NCBI GenBank assembly: GCA_964607675.1 | Contig: CAZSLC010000015.1 | Span: forward strand, 1-45,432 | Length of the DNA stretch: 45,432 nt | Source: CAZSLC01 sp964607675 | Lineage (GTDB): Bacteria; Bacteroidota; Bacteroidia; Bacteroidales; UBA932 | Reading direction: 5' to 3' | Shown: one piece after another, positions 35,024-43,885 of the stretch | Position numbering within the stretch: position 1 is the first letter of the stretch | How the letters are laid out: each line of letters begins with the position of its first letter | Translations under genes and position numbers: made by a program | The notes under the pieces: model-generated | Told to the model about the DNA's origin: nothing | What the model saw: only the letters and a program-made list of their open reading frames with translations | Databases searched by the model: none

Positions 35024-36225
35024 AATGTTATTTTATTAAAATACCAAGGGTGTTTAGATATAGATGAAATACCTGTTTCTCTATCCTCTGATCCAATAAT
35101 TCTCCTTGCTCTTACTAAATTGGTAGATCCTTCATAGTAGTTTTCCTTGTTGGAGAGAAGAGAGTTTATTCTTACAGAAGTAGCTGAATGGATAAATTCT
35201 CCGTTGCCTATGTATATTCCAACATGCGATATCCTTTCAGAACGCTCCTCAGTAGCTTTTCTGCCGAAAAATAGTAGGTCTCCAGGAATGAGACTGTCAA
35301 TTCCATTTGCAATGTCAATGTCAATGCCAGTCTTGGCCTGCTGAGATGCATCCCTTCGAAGTATGACACCATTGAGGAAAAATGAAGTCTTTGTAAATCC
35401 ACTGCAGTCCATAGCTTTGATGGAGGTACCTGCCCAAAGATAAGGGAATCCAAGGAATGATTTGGCAGTAGAAATGATATTGTCGGCAGTAACTTTTCTT
35501 GATTTCAACCACTTATTTAGAGGCTGAGCATCACTCTTTGGCAGATAAGCCTTTGTGCCGTTAGCGAGGGTGACGCTATAGTGACCAAATAGATCTTTGT
35601 TGTTATTGACAACAATATCGCCCCATACACCATCGCATACTACCTGTGAATTGGAACTAATACCCTCTCTAAATAGTGTGTAATAAGATGTAATTATCAG
35701 CCTATCAGAGCCTCTCCAATTATTGTATTCTTTTTCATCCATTAGTTTTATGCTTCCAGATGTAATCCATGCAATGTATCCTTCAGGAGTAATCACTCTA
35801 TACCAATAACTCTCTTTTTCGAGAACCCTTAATGGTGTCCCCATCAATACCTGAGATGCCATTTCAGACGAATAATCAGCTTCGTATCTAAGATTTCCAA
35901 CAGAATGGCTGACTACTGCGTATATTTTGCCATTTAAAGCTGGATCAGGAAGTAACACTACACTATCCTCTGCTTCAACCCCCCTCTCTTTAAGTGTTTT
36001 AAACAACTCATCTTTTGCCTCTTTTTCAGTAGTTGAGCCATATACAACATATTTGTTTTCTATTTGTTTTATCTTTAACTGAAAAGTTTTATCCCTCCTG
36101 TCAGGTGCGTATTTCGATTTTATCTCCTTTGAAATTGTTGTGAAAATCTCCTCTTTGTTTTGTGTGCATGATCCCAAGAAGAATACTAAAGAGATGACGA
36201 TAATTATTAGTTTTCTCATAAACAT
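35020..36225 (-). CDS. NlpC/P60 peptidase, lipoprotein with SH3 domains
   Basis: A 401-residue protein with a lipoprotein signal (FFLGSC, lipobox Cys20). Bacterial SH3-like regions follow (for example VLEKESYWYRVITPEGYIAWI), then a C-terminal NlpC/P60 domain: MDCSGF with catalytic Cys274, GDLLFFG, RISHVGIYIGNGEFIHSA with the catalytic His. This is the build of gamma-D-glutamyl-diamino acid endopeptidases that cut murein peptides and release L-Ala-gamma-D-Glu. Coupled with the downstream epimerase (4-base overlap) it makes a two-step pathway. The ATG at 36219 (MRKLIII) is an alternative start. The promoter box is at 36252-36259. Confidence 0.9.
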   Translation of the reverse strand: MFMRKLIIIVISLVFFLGSCTQNKEEIFTTISKEIKSKYAPDRRDKTFQLKIKQIENKYVVYGSTTEKEAKDELFKTLKERGVEAEDSVVLLPDPALNGKIYAVVSHSVGNLRYEADYSSEMASQVLMGTPLRVLEKESYWYRVITPEGYIAWITSGSIKLMDEKEYNNWRGSDRLIITSYYTLFREGISSNSQVVCDGVWGDIVVNNNKDLFGHYSVTLANGTKAYLPKSDAQPLNKWLKSRKVTADNIISTAKSFLGFPYLWAGTSIKAMDCSGFTKTSFFLNGVILRRDASQQAKTGIDIDIANGIDSLIPGDLLFFGRKATEERSERISHVGIYIGNGEFIHSATSVRINSLLSNKENYYEGSTNLVRARRIIGSEDRETGISSISKHPWYFNKITL

Positions 36226-36251
36226 AGTATATTTAAGTATATTATAATCAA

Positions 36252-36259
36252 CAAAGGTA
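36252..36259 (-). promoter_or_regulatory. Putative -7 box for the NlpC/P60-epimerase operon
   Basis: The minus strand reads TACCTTTG, a match to TAnnTTTG, 26 bases before the ATG at 36225. It lies just beside the -33 TTG of the divergent YhcH promoter. Confidence 0.5.
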
Positions 36260-36288
36260 TTGATTTTTTTTTTAAATGATTACATTTG
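36260..36288 (+). promoter_or_regulatory. Putative promoter for the YhcH-family gene
   Basis: TTG at 36260-36262, 18 bases, then TACATTTG at 36281-36288. The ATG is at 36309, leaving a short leader. Confidence 0.55.
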
Positions 36289-36308
36289 CCAACATTAATA
36301 AATGAAAT

Positions 36309-36767
36309 ATGATTATTGATTCGATACAAAGTTTTGAGAGATATTCAAGTTATTACAAGGGATTTGAAAAGGTTTATGATTTCATTAAAAATAACAATTT
36401 ACACACCCTTGCTCTTGGGACTCATATCATAGAAGAGAACGATATTTGGTGTAAAATCGTTGAAGAAAAAGGAAAAGGTGTAGAGGTGCTCCCACAACTC
36501 GAAGCCCATGACTCTTTCATAGATATATTTGTCCTCCTCGAAGGGGAAGAGATGATAGGATATAAGGATAGATCTATTTGCGATGTTGTGAGTGCGAAGT
36601 ATGATGAATTGAAAGATTTGATTTTCTTTGAGGATACTCCTGAGGTCTTTGTCAACTGTGGAATAGATAATTTTATTATTTGTTTTCCAAAAGATGCTCA
36701 TGCACCTATGATTGGAGAGGGTGTGATAAAAAAAGCAATATTTAAGGTGAGGATCATTAACAATTGA
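36309..36767 (+). CDS. YhcH/YjgK/YiaL family protein (DUF386)
   Basis: A 152-residue cupin-fold protein with LEAHDSFIDIFVLLEGEE, IGYKDRS and the C-terminal FPKDAHAPMIG, which carry the conserved His and Glu metal ligands of the family. Members are linked to sialic acid and other sugar-acid metabolism (EbgC/YiaL relatives), but no such genes are adjacent here, so the substrate is unknown. The radical SAM gene begins 10 bases after the stop and is probably co-transcribed. Confidence 0.88.
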   Translation: MIIDSIQSFERYSSYYKGFEKVYDFIKNNNLHTLALGTHIIEENDIWCKIVEEKGKGVEVLPQLEAHDSFIDIFVLLEGEEMIGYKDRSICDVVSAKYDELKDLIFFEDTPEVFVNCGIDNFIICFPKDAHAPMIGEGVIKKAIFKVRIINN

Positions 36768-36777
36768 TCGTTTCATT

Positions 36778-37704
36778 ATGAATCAAAACGATAGATATAG
36801 ATCTTTTGTTGGATATTTTAAAGAAAAATATGGATCCAGGCTTCAGAAGGTTGTGATAGATGGAGGCTTTTCATGTCCCAACCGCGATGGACTTATTTCT
36901 TATGGTGGTTGTACCTACTGTGATAACAATGCTTTCCATCCAAATTACAGTACTAAAGATAAATCTATTTTTACCCAAATAGAGGAGGGGATTGAGTTCC
37001 ATTCGAAAAGATATCGCAATGCTGATAGATTTCTTGCATATTTTCAACCATACTCAAACACCTATGCCCCCATTGAAAGATTAAAAGTTCTATATGAAGA
37101 GGCCCTTTCTCATCCTAAAGTTGTGGGTATTGTCATTGGGACAAGGCCAGATTGTGTTGATGAGAGAAAACTCGATTATCTATCAGAATTATCAAAGAAT
37201 TACATTGTCATTGTTGAATATGGAATAGAATCGTGCTTTGACGATACCCTACGAAGAATTAACAGGGGACACACATTCTCTCAAGCTGTTGATGCTGTTG
37301 AGGCCACTGCTGCAAGGGGGATTCAACAAGGGGCACATTTTATTTTTGGCCTCCCAGGGGAAAGTCAGCAGCGGATGATGGAGATGGCTCCACTTATAAA
37401 TTCCCTCCCAATTGACTCTGTCAAATTTCATCAACTTCAAATCATCAAAGGGACTAAAATGGAGAGAGAATTTGAGACTCATCCTGAAGAGTTTGTTCAA
37501 TTTTCACTCAACGAATATCTTGATTTTTTCGTCGATTTCCTGGAACATCTAAGGGGAGATCTCTATATTGAAAGGTTTGCAGGAGAAGTTCCCCCAAGAT
37601 TTGTAAATTCTACTCCATGGGGGCTGATACGCAATGTTGAGTTGTTGAGGCTTTTATCAAAGAAACTTGAAGAGAAAGATACATATCAAGGAGCTAAAAT
37701 TTAA
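36778..37704 (+). CDS. Radical SAM protein, YhcC/TIGR01212 type
   Basis: A 308-residue radical SAM enzyme with an unusual cluster motif, C33 then C45xxC48 in SCPNRDG and GGCTYCDNNAF. This long first spacing is typical of the YhcC family. Also seen are IGTRPDCV, VEYGIESCFDDTLRRINRGH and FGLPGESQ. The family has no firmly known reaction; a role in RNA modification has been suggested from its relatives. It is not close to a substrate-giving neighbour. The stop is 48 bases before the guaB ATG. Confidence 0.88.
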   Translation: MNQNDRYRSFVGYFKEKYGSRLQKVVIDGGFSCPNRDGLISYGGCTYCDNNAFHPNYSTKDKSIFTQIEEGIEFHSKRYRNADRFLAYFQPYSNTYAPIERLKVLYEEALSHPKVVGIVIGTRPDCVDERKLDYLSELSKNYIVIVEYGIESCFDDTLRRINRGHTFSQAVDAVEATAARGIQQGAHFIFGLPGESQQRMMEMAPLINSLPIDSVKFHQLQIIKGTKMEREFETHPEEFVQFSLNEYLDFFVDFLEHLRGDLYIERFAGEVPPRFVNSTPWGLIRNVELLRLLSKKLEEKDTYQGAKI

Positions 37705-37725
37705 GAGATTTAGAAGTTTTTTATA

Positions 37726-37733
37726 TACCTTTG
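37726..37733 (+). promoter_or_regulatory. Putative -7 box for guaB
   Basis: TACCTTTG matches TAnnTTTG, 19 bases before the guaB ATG at 37753. No clear -33 box. A TTG at 37735 that could extend GuaB lies just behind the box, so the ATG is preferred. Confidence 0.45.
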
Positions 37734-37752
37734 TTTGTTAAAAAGCAGAGTT

Positions 37753-39225
37753 ATGCAAACATTTACTAAAGAACTTATTCCAGAAGGTTTGACATTTGAT
37801 GATGTCCTTTTAATACCTGCCCGTTCAGAGGTCCTCCCAAGAGAGGTTAGGGTTGATACCAATTTTACCAGAGATATTAAGCTACACTCTCCCATAGTAT
37901 CGGCGGCCATGGATACTGTGACGGAAGCAGCATTGGCCATTTCTATTGCAAGAGAAGGGGGGATAGGGGTAATCCACAAGAATATGCCCATAGAGGCGCA
38001 GATGGAGCATGTGAGGAAAGTAAAAAGGGCAGAAAATGGGATGATAGATGATCCAATTACTATTCTCGATACCGCAACAATTGGAGATGCTTTGAGACTC
38101 ATGAGGGATAATCATATCGGTGGTATTCCTGTAGTTGACAATCATGGTATATTAGCAGGTATAGTAACAAATAGAGACCTGCGTTTCCAAGACAACATGA
38201 GGACTCCGATTAATAAAATAATGACTACCAAAGAGCATTTGATCACCACAAACAAAGGATATAACCTTAAAGAGGCCACAGAATTGTTGAAGAAACATAA
38301 AATTGAAAAATTGCTTGTGGTTGACTCTAATGGTTCTTTAGCTGGGCTGATCACCTATAAAGATATAATGAAAATTAAAGATAATCCCACTGCAAGTAAA
38401 GATCAAAAGGGGAGACTTTTAGTAGCAGCAGCAGTTGGGGTTACCGCAGATACTATATCAAAAGTAGAAAAATTGATCTCTGTTGATACTGATGCCGTTG
38501 TAATAGATACCGCACATGGTCATTCAGTATTTGTCTTGGAAACAATTAAAAAAGTGAGGGCGGCATTTCCAAATATTCAGATAGTAGCTGGCAATATAGC
38601 TACTGGAGAGGCTGCAAAAGCACTTGCTGAGGCAGGGGTAGATGCAGTTAAGGTGGGGATTGGCCCTGGTTCCATATGTACTACAAGGGTGATAGCTGGA
38701 GTTGGTATGCCTCAGTTATCTGCGATAATGCTTGCCTCAGAGGCGTTGAAAGGGACAAATATTCCAATTATTGCAGATGGTGGCATTAGGTATTCAGGTG
38801 ATGTGGTGAAGGCTTTGGCAGCAGGGGCGAGTACAATAATGGCTGGTTCTTTGTTTGCAGGGGTTGAAGAGTCACCAGGGGAAACTATTATTCTCAATGG
38901 AAGGAAATTTAAATCATATCGTGGTATGGGCTCCCTTGAAGCTATGCAAAAAGGGTCAAAAGACAGATATTTCCAAGACATGGAAGATGACATCAAAAAA
39001 TTAGTTCCAGAGGGAATCGTTGCTCAAGTACCATATAAAGGTACATTATCTGAAGTGGTATATCAATTAGTTGGAGGTCTTAAAGCAGGGATGGGATATT
39101 GTGGAGCAAAAAACATAGAACAACTGAGAAAAGCAAAATTTGTAAGGGTGACATCAGCTGGAGTTATTGAAAACCACCCTCACGATGTTACAATCACACG
39201 GGAATCACCAAACTATAGCAGGTAA
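37753..39225 (+). CDS. guaB: Inosine-5'-monophosphate dehydrogenase
   Basis: A 490-residue enzyme. It has the IMPDH start LTFDDVLLIPARSEVLP, a CBS-domain pair (about 95-205), and the active-site loop GPGSICTTR with Cys309 and the flap near YRGMGSLEAM. It oxidises IMP to XMP, the committed step to GMP. The ATG at 37753 (MQTFTKELIPEG) is chosen over the TTG at 37735. The stop is directly followed by the ATG of the next gene with no gap, so guaB heads an operon whose other members serve the outer membrane. Confidence 0.97.
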   Translation: MQTFTKELIPEGLTFDDVLLIPARSEVLPREVRVDTNFTRDIKLHSPIVSAAMDTVTEAALAISIAREGGIGVIHKNMPIEAQMEHVRKVKRAENGMIDDPITILDTATIGDALRLMRDNHIGGIPVVDNHGILAGIVTNRDLRFQDNMRTPINKIMTTKEHLITTNKGYNLKEATELLKKHKIEKLLVVDSNGSLAGLITYKDIMKIKDNPTASKDQKGRLLVAAAVGVTADTISKVEKLISVDTDAVVIDTAHGHSVFVLETIKKVRAAFPNIQIVAGNIATGEAAKALAEAGVDAVKVGIGPGSICTTRVIAGVGMPQLSAIMLASEALKGTNIPIIADGGIRYSGDVVKALAAGASTIMAGSLFAGVEESPGETIILNGRKFKSYRGMGSLEAMQKGSKDRYFQDMEDDIKKLVPEGIVAQVPYKGTLSEVVYQLVGGLKAGMGYCGAKNIEQLRKAKFVRVTSAGVIENHPHDVTITRESPNYSR

Positions 39226-40077
39226 ATGAAGAAGAGCATTATACTTCTTTTTCTTAGTTGCATCCTATTCGGCTCTTGCCAAGTAGTAGATAGATATTTT
39301 AAGGGTGATATAATCGCTAAAATAAATGGAAACTATCTTTATAAAAGGGATGTGGTTGGATTGGTGCCATCAAATACTTCTCCAGAAGATAGTGTAAAAA
39401 TTATCAACCAGTATATCAACTCGTGGGCAACCAAAAAACTCTTATACATGGAGGCCGAAAAACAGTTAACGAAGGAAGATCGTAACCTCGACGAGGATAT
39501 TGACAATTTCAGATCAGCGTTATTGGTGTTCAGATATGAAAAGCTATTTGTAGAACAGAGGATTGATACTGTGATTACAAATAGAGAAATACAAGAGTAC
39601 TACGAGAAAAATATAGATAGTTTTGTATATCCTTTCTCTTTAGTAAAAGCGAGATATACAAAAATAAAAATAGATTCGCCCAATTATCAAACGGTGAAAA
39701 AGCTCTTTGTTAGTAGCAGTATTGAGCAGATAGATGAGCTTGAAAAATTATGTTATAATTCTTCAGAACAATATGTCAATTTTGAAGATGATTGGGTGCC
39801 AATGACTTTGATATCTAAGTTGTTAGAAGAAAGTTCTGATTTTTGTGAAAGTGAGGTTCGAGTTAACTCTTTAGTCGTTGTCAATTCTATGGGTTATTCG
39901 AATATCGTTTATGCATACGAGAGGATCGATAAAGGGGTAATTACTCCCCTTGAGTATAACGAAAAAAGGATAAAACAAACCATAATAAGTAAAAGAAAAC
40001 AAGATTTAATTATGGATTTGGAACGAAATCTGCTACAAGATGCTATTGTAAATAATAAATTGAAATTATATGAATAA
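39226..40077 (+). CDS. Lipoprotein, SurA-like N-terminal chaperone fold
   Basis: A 283-residue protein with a lipoprotein signal (FLSCILFGSC, Cys18). It has the SurA/PpiD-type helical start IIAKINGNYLYKRDVVGL and a region ITNREIQEYYEKNIDSF that fits the chaperone part of parvulin-type proteins. A complete parvulin domain is not recognisable: the expected RHIL and GGDLG blocks are missing. Its neighbour is full-length SurA, with an 8-base overlap, so it is probably a periplasmic outer-membrane-protein chaperone partner. The exact role is inferred. Confidence 0.75.
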   Translation: MKKSIILLFLSCILFGSCQVVDRYFKGDIIAKINGNYLYKRDVVGLVPSNTSPEDSVKIINQYINSWATKKLLYMEAEKQLTKEDRNLDEDIDNFRSALLVFRYEKLFVEQRIDTVITNREIQEYYEKNIDSFVYPFSLVKARYTKIKIDSPNYQTVKKLFVSSSIEQIDELEKLCYNSSEQYVNFEDDWVPMTLISKLLEESSDFCESEVRVNSLVVVNSMGYSNIVYAYERIDKGVITPLEYNEKRIKQTIISKRKQDLIMDLERNLLQDAIVNNKLKLYE

Positions 40078-41434
40078 GTCCCCTTTTTTATTTTTCACCT
40101 CATTATTCTTGTTGTTTTTCACATTTTCACTTAATGCTCAGCAATATAGAAATGGTCTAATAGATAAGACCATTGCATTAATTGGAGGGGAAATAATTTT
40201 ATTATCTCAACTTGAGTCTGAGGTACAAATGATGCAAGTTCAAGGTTATGCCTCTGACAAAAACTTAAGATGTGAAGTTCTCGAAAATATGATGGTTTCT
40301 AAACTCTTCTTGACTCAAGCGAGGTTGGATAGTCTCAAAGTCAATAACGATATGGTTGCATCTACCCTTGAAGATAGGATGAACAATGTTATGACACAAC
40401 TTGGAGGAAGGGAGGCAACCGAAGAATATTTTGGAAAAAACATGTTTAAGCTTCGTCAGGAATGGAAAGAAATATTGACCGAGCAATCTCTTACTCAGGA
40501 TATGCAAAGGAATGTAATGTCTTCTGCTACCAATATGACTCCAGATCAAATTGAAAAATTCTATAAAACCATACCCAAAGATAGTCTTCCTATTATTTCG
40601 ACTCAATATAGAATAAGCCAAATTGTTGTCTATCCAGACAAAGAAGCAGCTGAAATAATAATAAAAGAGAAATTACTTTATTTTAGAGAGAGGGTTCTCA
40701 AGGGTGAAAAATTCTCTTTTCTTGCGAGGATGTACTCTCAAGATCCAGGGACAGTAGCTAAAGGGGGAGAATTGGGAATGTCTTCAAAAAACATATTTCT
40801 CCCTGCCTTTTCAGATGCAGCGATGTCTTTGAAGGAGGGGCAAGTATCCCCGATAGTTGAGACTGACTATGGATTTCACATTATTCAGATGATTGAGAAA
40901 AAAGGGGATATGTTTAATGCAAGACATATTCTTCTCAAACCTGAATACACGGATGAAGATAAAAAGAAAGCATTCAAATCATTAGATAGTTTGAAATTTC
41001 TAATAACAAGTGATAGTCTCAGCTTTGAAACAGTTGCGAGATTTAATTCTCAAGATTTCAAATCGAGAACTAACGGTGGGCTAGTCTCAGACCCAAATAC
41101 TGGCTCCACATATTTTGAAAAAGACCAATTGAATCCTTCCGATTATCTCGTTTTAAAAGATATGAAAGAGGGGGACATTTCTGCACCTTTCCAATCTACA
41201 GATAATGAGGGAAGGGGTAATACAATATATAAAATATTAAAGCTTGAAAAGATTATTCCATCCCATGTTGCCACTTTTAAAGATGATTTTAGTGTCTTGC
41301 AAAACATTGCAAATAACAAAAAGCAGATGGATGCTATTGACAATTTTGTCAAAGAAAAACAAGCAATTACATATATTGTAGTAGATCCTCTTTTCCATAA
41401 ATGCCCTTTTGATAGAGAAGGTTGGCTTAAATAA
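40070..41434 (+). CDS. surA: SurA-like periplasmic peptidyl-prolyl isomerase
   Basis: A 454-residue protein with a signal peptide (LFFTSLFLLFFTFSLNAQ). A SurA N-terminal domain (about 28-170) is followed by two parvulin domains: the first with YRISQIVVYPD, FSFLARMYSQDPGTVAKGGELGM and VETDYGFHIIQM, the second with ARHILLKPEY and a weaker FNSQDFKSRTNGGLV block. It carries outer-membrane proteins through the periplasm. It overlaps the upstream lipoprotein gene by 8 bases and shares one base with the OstA-like gene behind it. Confidence 0.9.
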   Translation: MNKSPFLFFTSLFLLFFTFSLNAQQYRNGLIDKTIALIGGEIILLSQLESEVQMMQVQGYASDKNLRCEVLENMMVSKLFLTQARLDSLKVNNDMVASTLEDRMNNVMTQLGGREATEEYFGKNMFKLRQEWKEILTEQSLTQDMQRNVMSSATNMTPDQIEKFYKTIPKDSLPIISTQYRISQIVVYPDKEAAEIIIKEKLLYFRERVLKGEKFSFLARMYSQDPGTVAKGGELGMSSKNIFLPAFSDAAMSLKEGQVSPIVETDYGFHIIQMIEKKGDMFNARHILLKPEYTDEDKKKAFKSLDSLKFLITSDSLSFETVARFNSQDFKSRTNGGLVSDPNTGSTYFEKDQLNPSDYLVLKDMKEGDISAPFQSTDNEGRGNTIYKILKLEKIIPSHVATFKDDFSVLQNIANNKKQMDAIDNFVKEKQAITYIVVDPLFHKCPFDREGWLK

Positions 41435-43884
41435 TGAATAGAGTACGCCTATTATTTTTATTCCTATTGTTATATTCTGGCTCGCTTTATTGTCAAAATA
41501 AGGAGGCGGCGGATAGTCTTATCCGTCTTTTGAGTGCAAAGGAGGCTCTGCTGATTGATATTGAAGGGAAACCATATCGTAAAATCAATGGAGATGCAGT
41601 TTTTTTTCACAACAATACCCATCTATATTGTGATTCGGCACTTTGGAATGTTGAGGAGGAGTATGTTGATGCTATAGGAAGTGTTAGAGTTGTGCAAAAT
41701 AAAACTATTCTTACAGGGGATAAACTTCATTATATAATACCAGAAAACACAGCGCAAGTAAGAGGAAGCATTGTAGAGCTAATCGACTCAGTAGAGAATG
41801 TGTTACGAACTACAAGCGTTGATTATAACACAAAGGATAGTGTTGGAGTATTTTATGAGGGAGCTAGTCTCAGAGACAAAGATGGCAACTTGTTTGAGAG
41901 CAAATTTGGAAAATACGAATCAAAAATAAACATGTTCACATTCCACAAAGGGGTTGAGATGTATTCTGACTCGCTATTTCTTGTTACAGACTCATTACAA
42001 TATTCAACGTCGTCAAGTACAGCCTATTTTGTGGGTAAAACGAGAGGTTGGAGAAAAGATGGTTTTTTTATTGCTGGTGGAGGATGGTACAATACTGACA
42101 AGCAAACCATGTTCTTTGATAATAAAGTTTATTTACAAAATACCGATTACGAAGTGTGGAGCGATGATATCTTCTATGATAGAGTGAGCAAACGGAGTGA
42201 GATGAACACTAATGTTCAGATCATTGACAAGGTGGATGAGTCTATTATTCTTGGGGATAAGATCAAGTACAATGATAAGCCTCGAAAAGCAGAAATATTA
42301 AAAAATCCTGTTTTCATTCTCCTTTCAGTAAAAATGAAAAATGATCAGATAGATACACTATTTGTCACCTCCGATAAGATGTACTTTGAAACAAAAATAA
42401 AAAGGGACATCGATTCTTCAGTAGTTATTGAAGCTCAGTCACGAAAAGAGTTGACACTTATTGATCCTATTGCGAGTGCCAGGCGCAATGCTCAAGCAGA
42501 AAAAGATAAAAAAGAAAACAAGTCATCAAATAAGGGAAAGAACCCAAGAGACTCAATATCAAAAGTCAATTCATTACCAAAGATTGACTCGTTACCAAAA
42601 GTCGATTCATTACCGAAGATTGACTCGTTACCCAAAATTGATTCAATACCAAAGATCGATTCCATTCAGGTGGTTGATTCTATCCCTATTCAAAAACCAT
42701 TCAAAGTGATGGACGCAGTTGCAGATACAACAGAGATAGAATTTTTCAGAGCGTTCAAAAATGTGAAGATGTTTAAAAGTGATATGCAGTTATTGTGTGA
42801 TTCACTTGTTTATTGGGGAGTTGACTCTATCGCTCGGATTTATGGAGAACCAGTAATCTGGAATGAGAAAAAGAATCAACTAACAGCAGATAGCATGCAA
42901 ATAGTAATCGAGAATAAAGAGATGAGGAGGGGCTATTTGTTGACCAATGCTTTTGTTATTTCTTATGAGAGTGGGGATTACTACAATCAAATCAAAGCAC
43001 CTGAGATGATTGGATATTTCAAAAACAATGATCTTGTTAGATTTGATGCCCTTGGCGGAGTCTCTGCCATTCTCTATCTCTCGGAGGACTCAGTGGTGAC
43101 CACTATAAATCAAAAAGAATCTAAAATAATGTCGGCAACGCTGAAGGATGGAGACTTGCAGAGGACACTATACCTTCCTGAGCCTAAGAGTGATGCATAT
43201 CCTATTGCCAAACTTGCCAAAGAGAAGCAGAAATTGCGTGATTTCAAATGGAGGGGAGAGGAGCGTCCTCAAGACAGATTGAAACTCTCTCATAGGAGAG
43301 TTAGAAATTCAGTTAGGGATGAGGTTATCACTACTCCCTACCTGCCACAGTTCATTTATACCAATAAGTTCTTTACAGCCTATATGGATACAACGATATC
43401 AAGTATCTATAGGAGCAGTTTACAAAAGTGGATTTATGATAAAGAGTGTGAAGAATTTGATGTCTTTAAAGTAAGTGGAGATATAGATACTACTATACAT
43501 GTCAAGCCAATTGAAAATAGAATAAGAGTCATCACAGAGGTTGGAGATTCTCTTCTTGTTGCAGATTCACTCCATATAATGCCTATTGACTCTTCCATCA
43601 TTTCTCAAGTAGATAGTGTGGATATGATAAATAAAACAGATTCTATATCCACATTAGGTAAGGATGAGATTAGTCCAGCTCCAGAAAAAACTAAGAAGGA
43701 ATTAAGAAAAGAGAGGAGAGAGGCCAAGAAAAAAATGAGACTCGAAAAGAAAATAAAACGCCTTGAAGCTAAAAGATTGAAGAAGATGGAGAAGATGAGA
43801 ATTAAAGAGGCTAAAAAACTAAAAAAGATGAAGGAAAGAGAATTGAGGCAAAAATTAAAAGAACAACAATCAAAACAAAAATAA
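41434..43884 (+). CDS. OstA-like (LptA/LptD N-domain) periplasmic protein with repeat and basic tail
   Basis: An 816-residue protein with a signal peptide (LLFLFLLLYSGSLYCQ). The body is OstA-like, with repeated beta-strand blocks (GDAVFFHNNTHLYCDSALWN, VRVVQNKTILTGDKLHY, DSLQYSTSSSTAYFVG, SDDIFYDRVSKRSEMN), so it probably binds LPS in the periplasm like LptA. Residues about 376-417 are seven copies of a hexapeptide with consensus PKIDSL. The last 75 residues or so are a Lys/Arg/Glu-rich helix. The LptD barrel is absent. It shares one base with the surA stop; hutH follows after one base. Confidence 0.85.
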   Translation: MNRVRLLFLFLLLYSGSLYCQNKEAADSLIRLLSAKEALLIDIEGKPYRKINGDAVFFHNNTHLYCDSALWNVEEEYVDAIGSVRVVQNKTILTGDKLHYIIPENTAQVRGSIVELIDSVENVLRTTSVDYNTKDSVGVFYEGASLRDKDGNLFESKFGKYESKINMFTFHKGVEMYSDSLFLVTDSLQYSTSSSTAYFVGKTRGWRKDGFFIAGGGWYNTDKQTMFFDNKVYLQNTDYEVWSDDIFYDRVSKRSEMNTNVQIIDKVDESIILGDKIKYNDKPRKAEILKNPVFILLSVKMKNDQIDTLFVTSDKMYFETKIKRDIDSSVVIEAQSRKELTLIDPIASARRNAQAEKDKKENKSSNKGKNPRDSISKVNSLPKIDSLPKVDSLPKIDSLPKIDSIPKIDSIQVVDSIPIQKPFKVMDAVADTTEIEFFRAFKNVKMFKSDMQLLCDSLVYWGVDSIARIYGEPVIWNEKKNQLTADSMQIVIENKEMRRGYLLTNAFVISYESGDYYNQIKAPEMIGYFKNNDLVRFDALGGVSAILYLSEDSVVTTINQKESKIMSATLKDGDLQRTLYLPEPKSDAYPIAKLAKEKQKLRDFKWRGEERPQDRLKLSHRRVRNSVRDEVITTPYLPQFIYTNKFFTAYMDTTISSIYRSSLQKWIYDKECEEFDVFKVSGDIDTTIHVKPIENRIRVITEVGDSLLVADSLHIMPIDSSIISQVDSVDMINKTDSISTLGKDEISPAPEKTKKELRKERREAKKKMRLEKKIKRLEAKRLKKMEKMRIKEAKKLKKMKERELRQKLKEQQSKQK
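42559..42684 (+). repeat. Seven in-frame 18-bp tandem repeats
   Basis: Seven 18-base units, each encoding a variant of PKIDSL, run without gaps inside the OstA-like gene. The middle five are most alike and the ends (SKVNSL, QVVDSI) more diverged. Different codons are used between units, so the array is old rather than newly expanded. Confidence 0.85.
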
Positions 43885-43885
43885 T

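Noticed and set aside
42559..42684. Tandem repeat array as a possible CRISPR
   Set aside because: The 18-base units are in frame, code for a peptide repeat in an OstA-like gene, and have no unique spacers.
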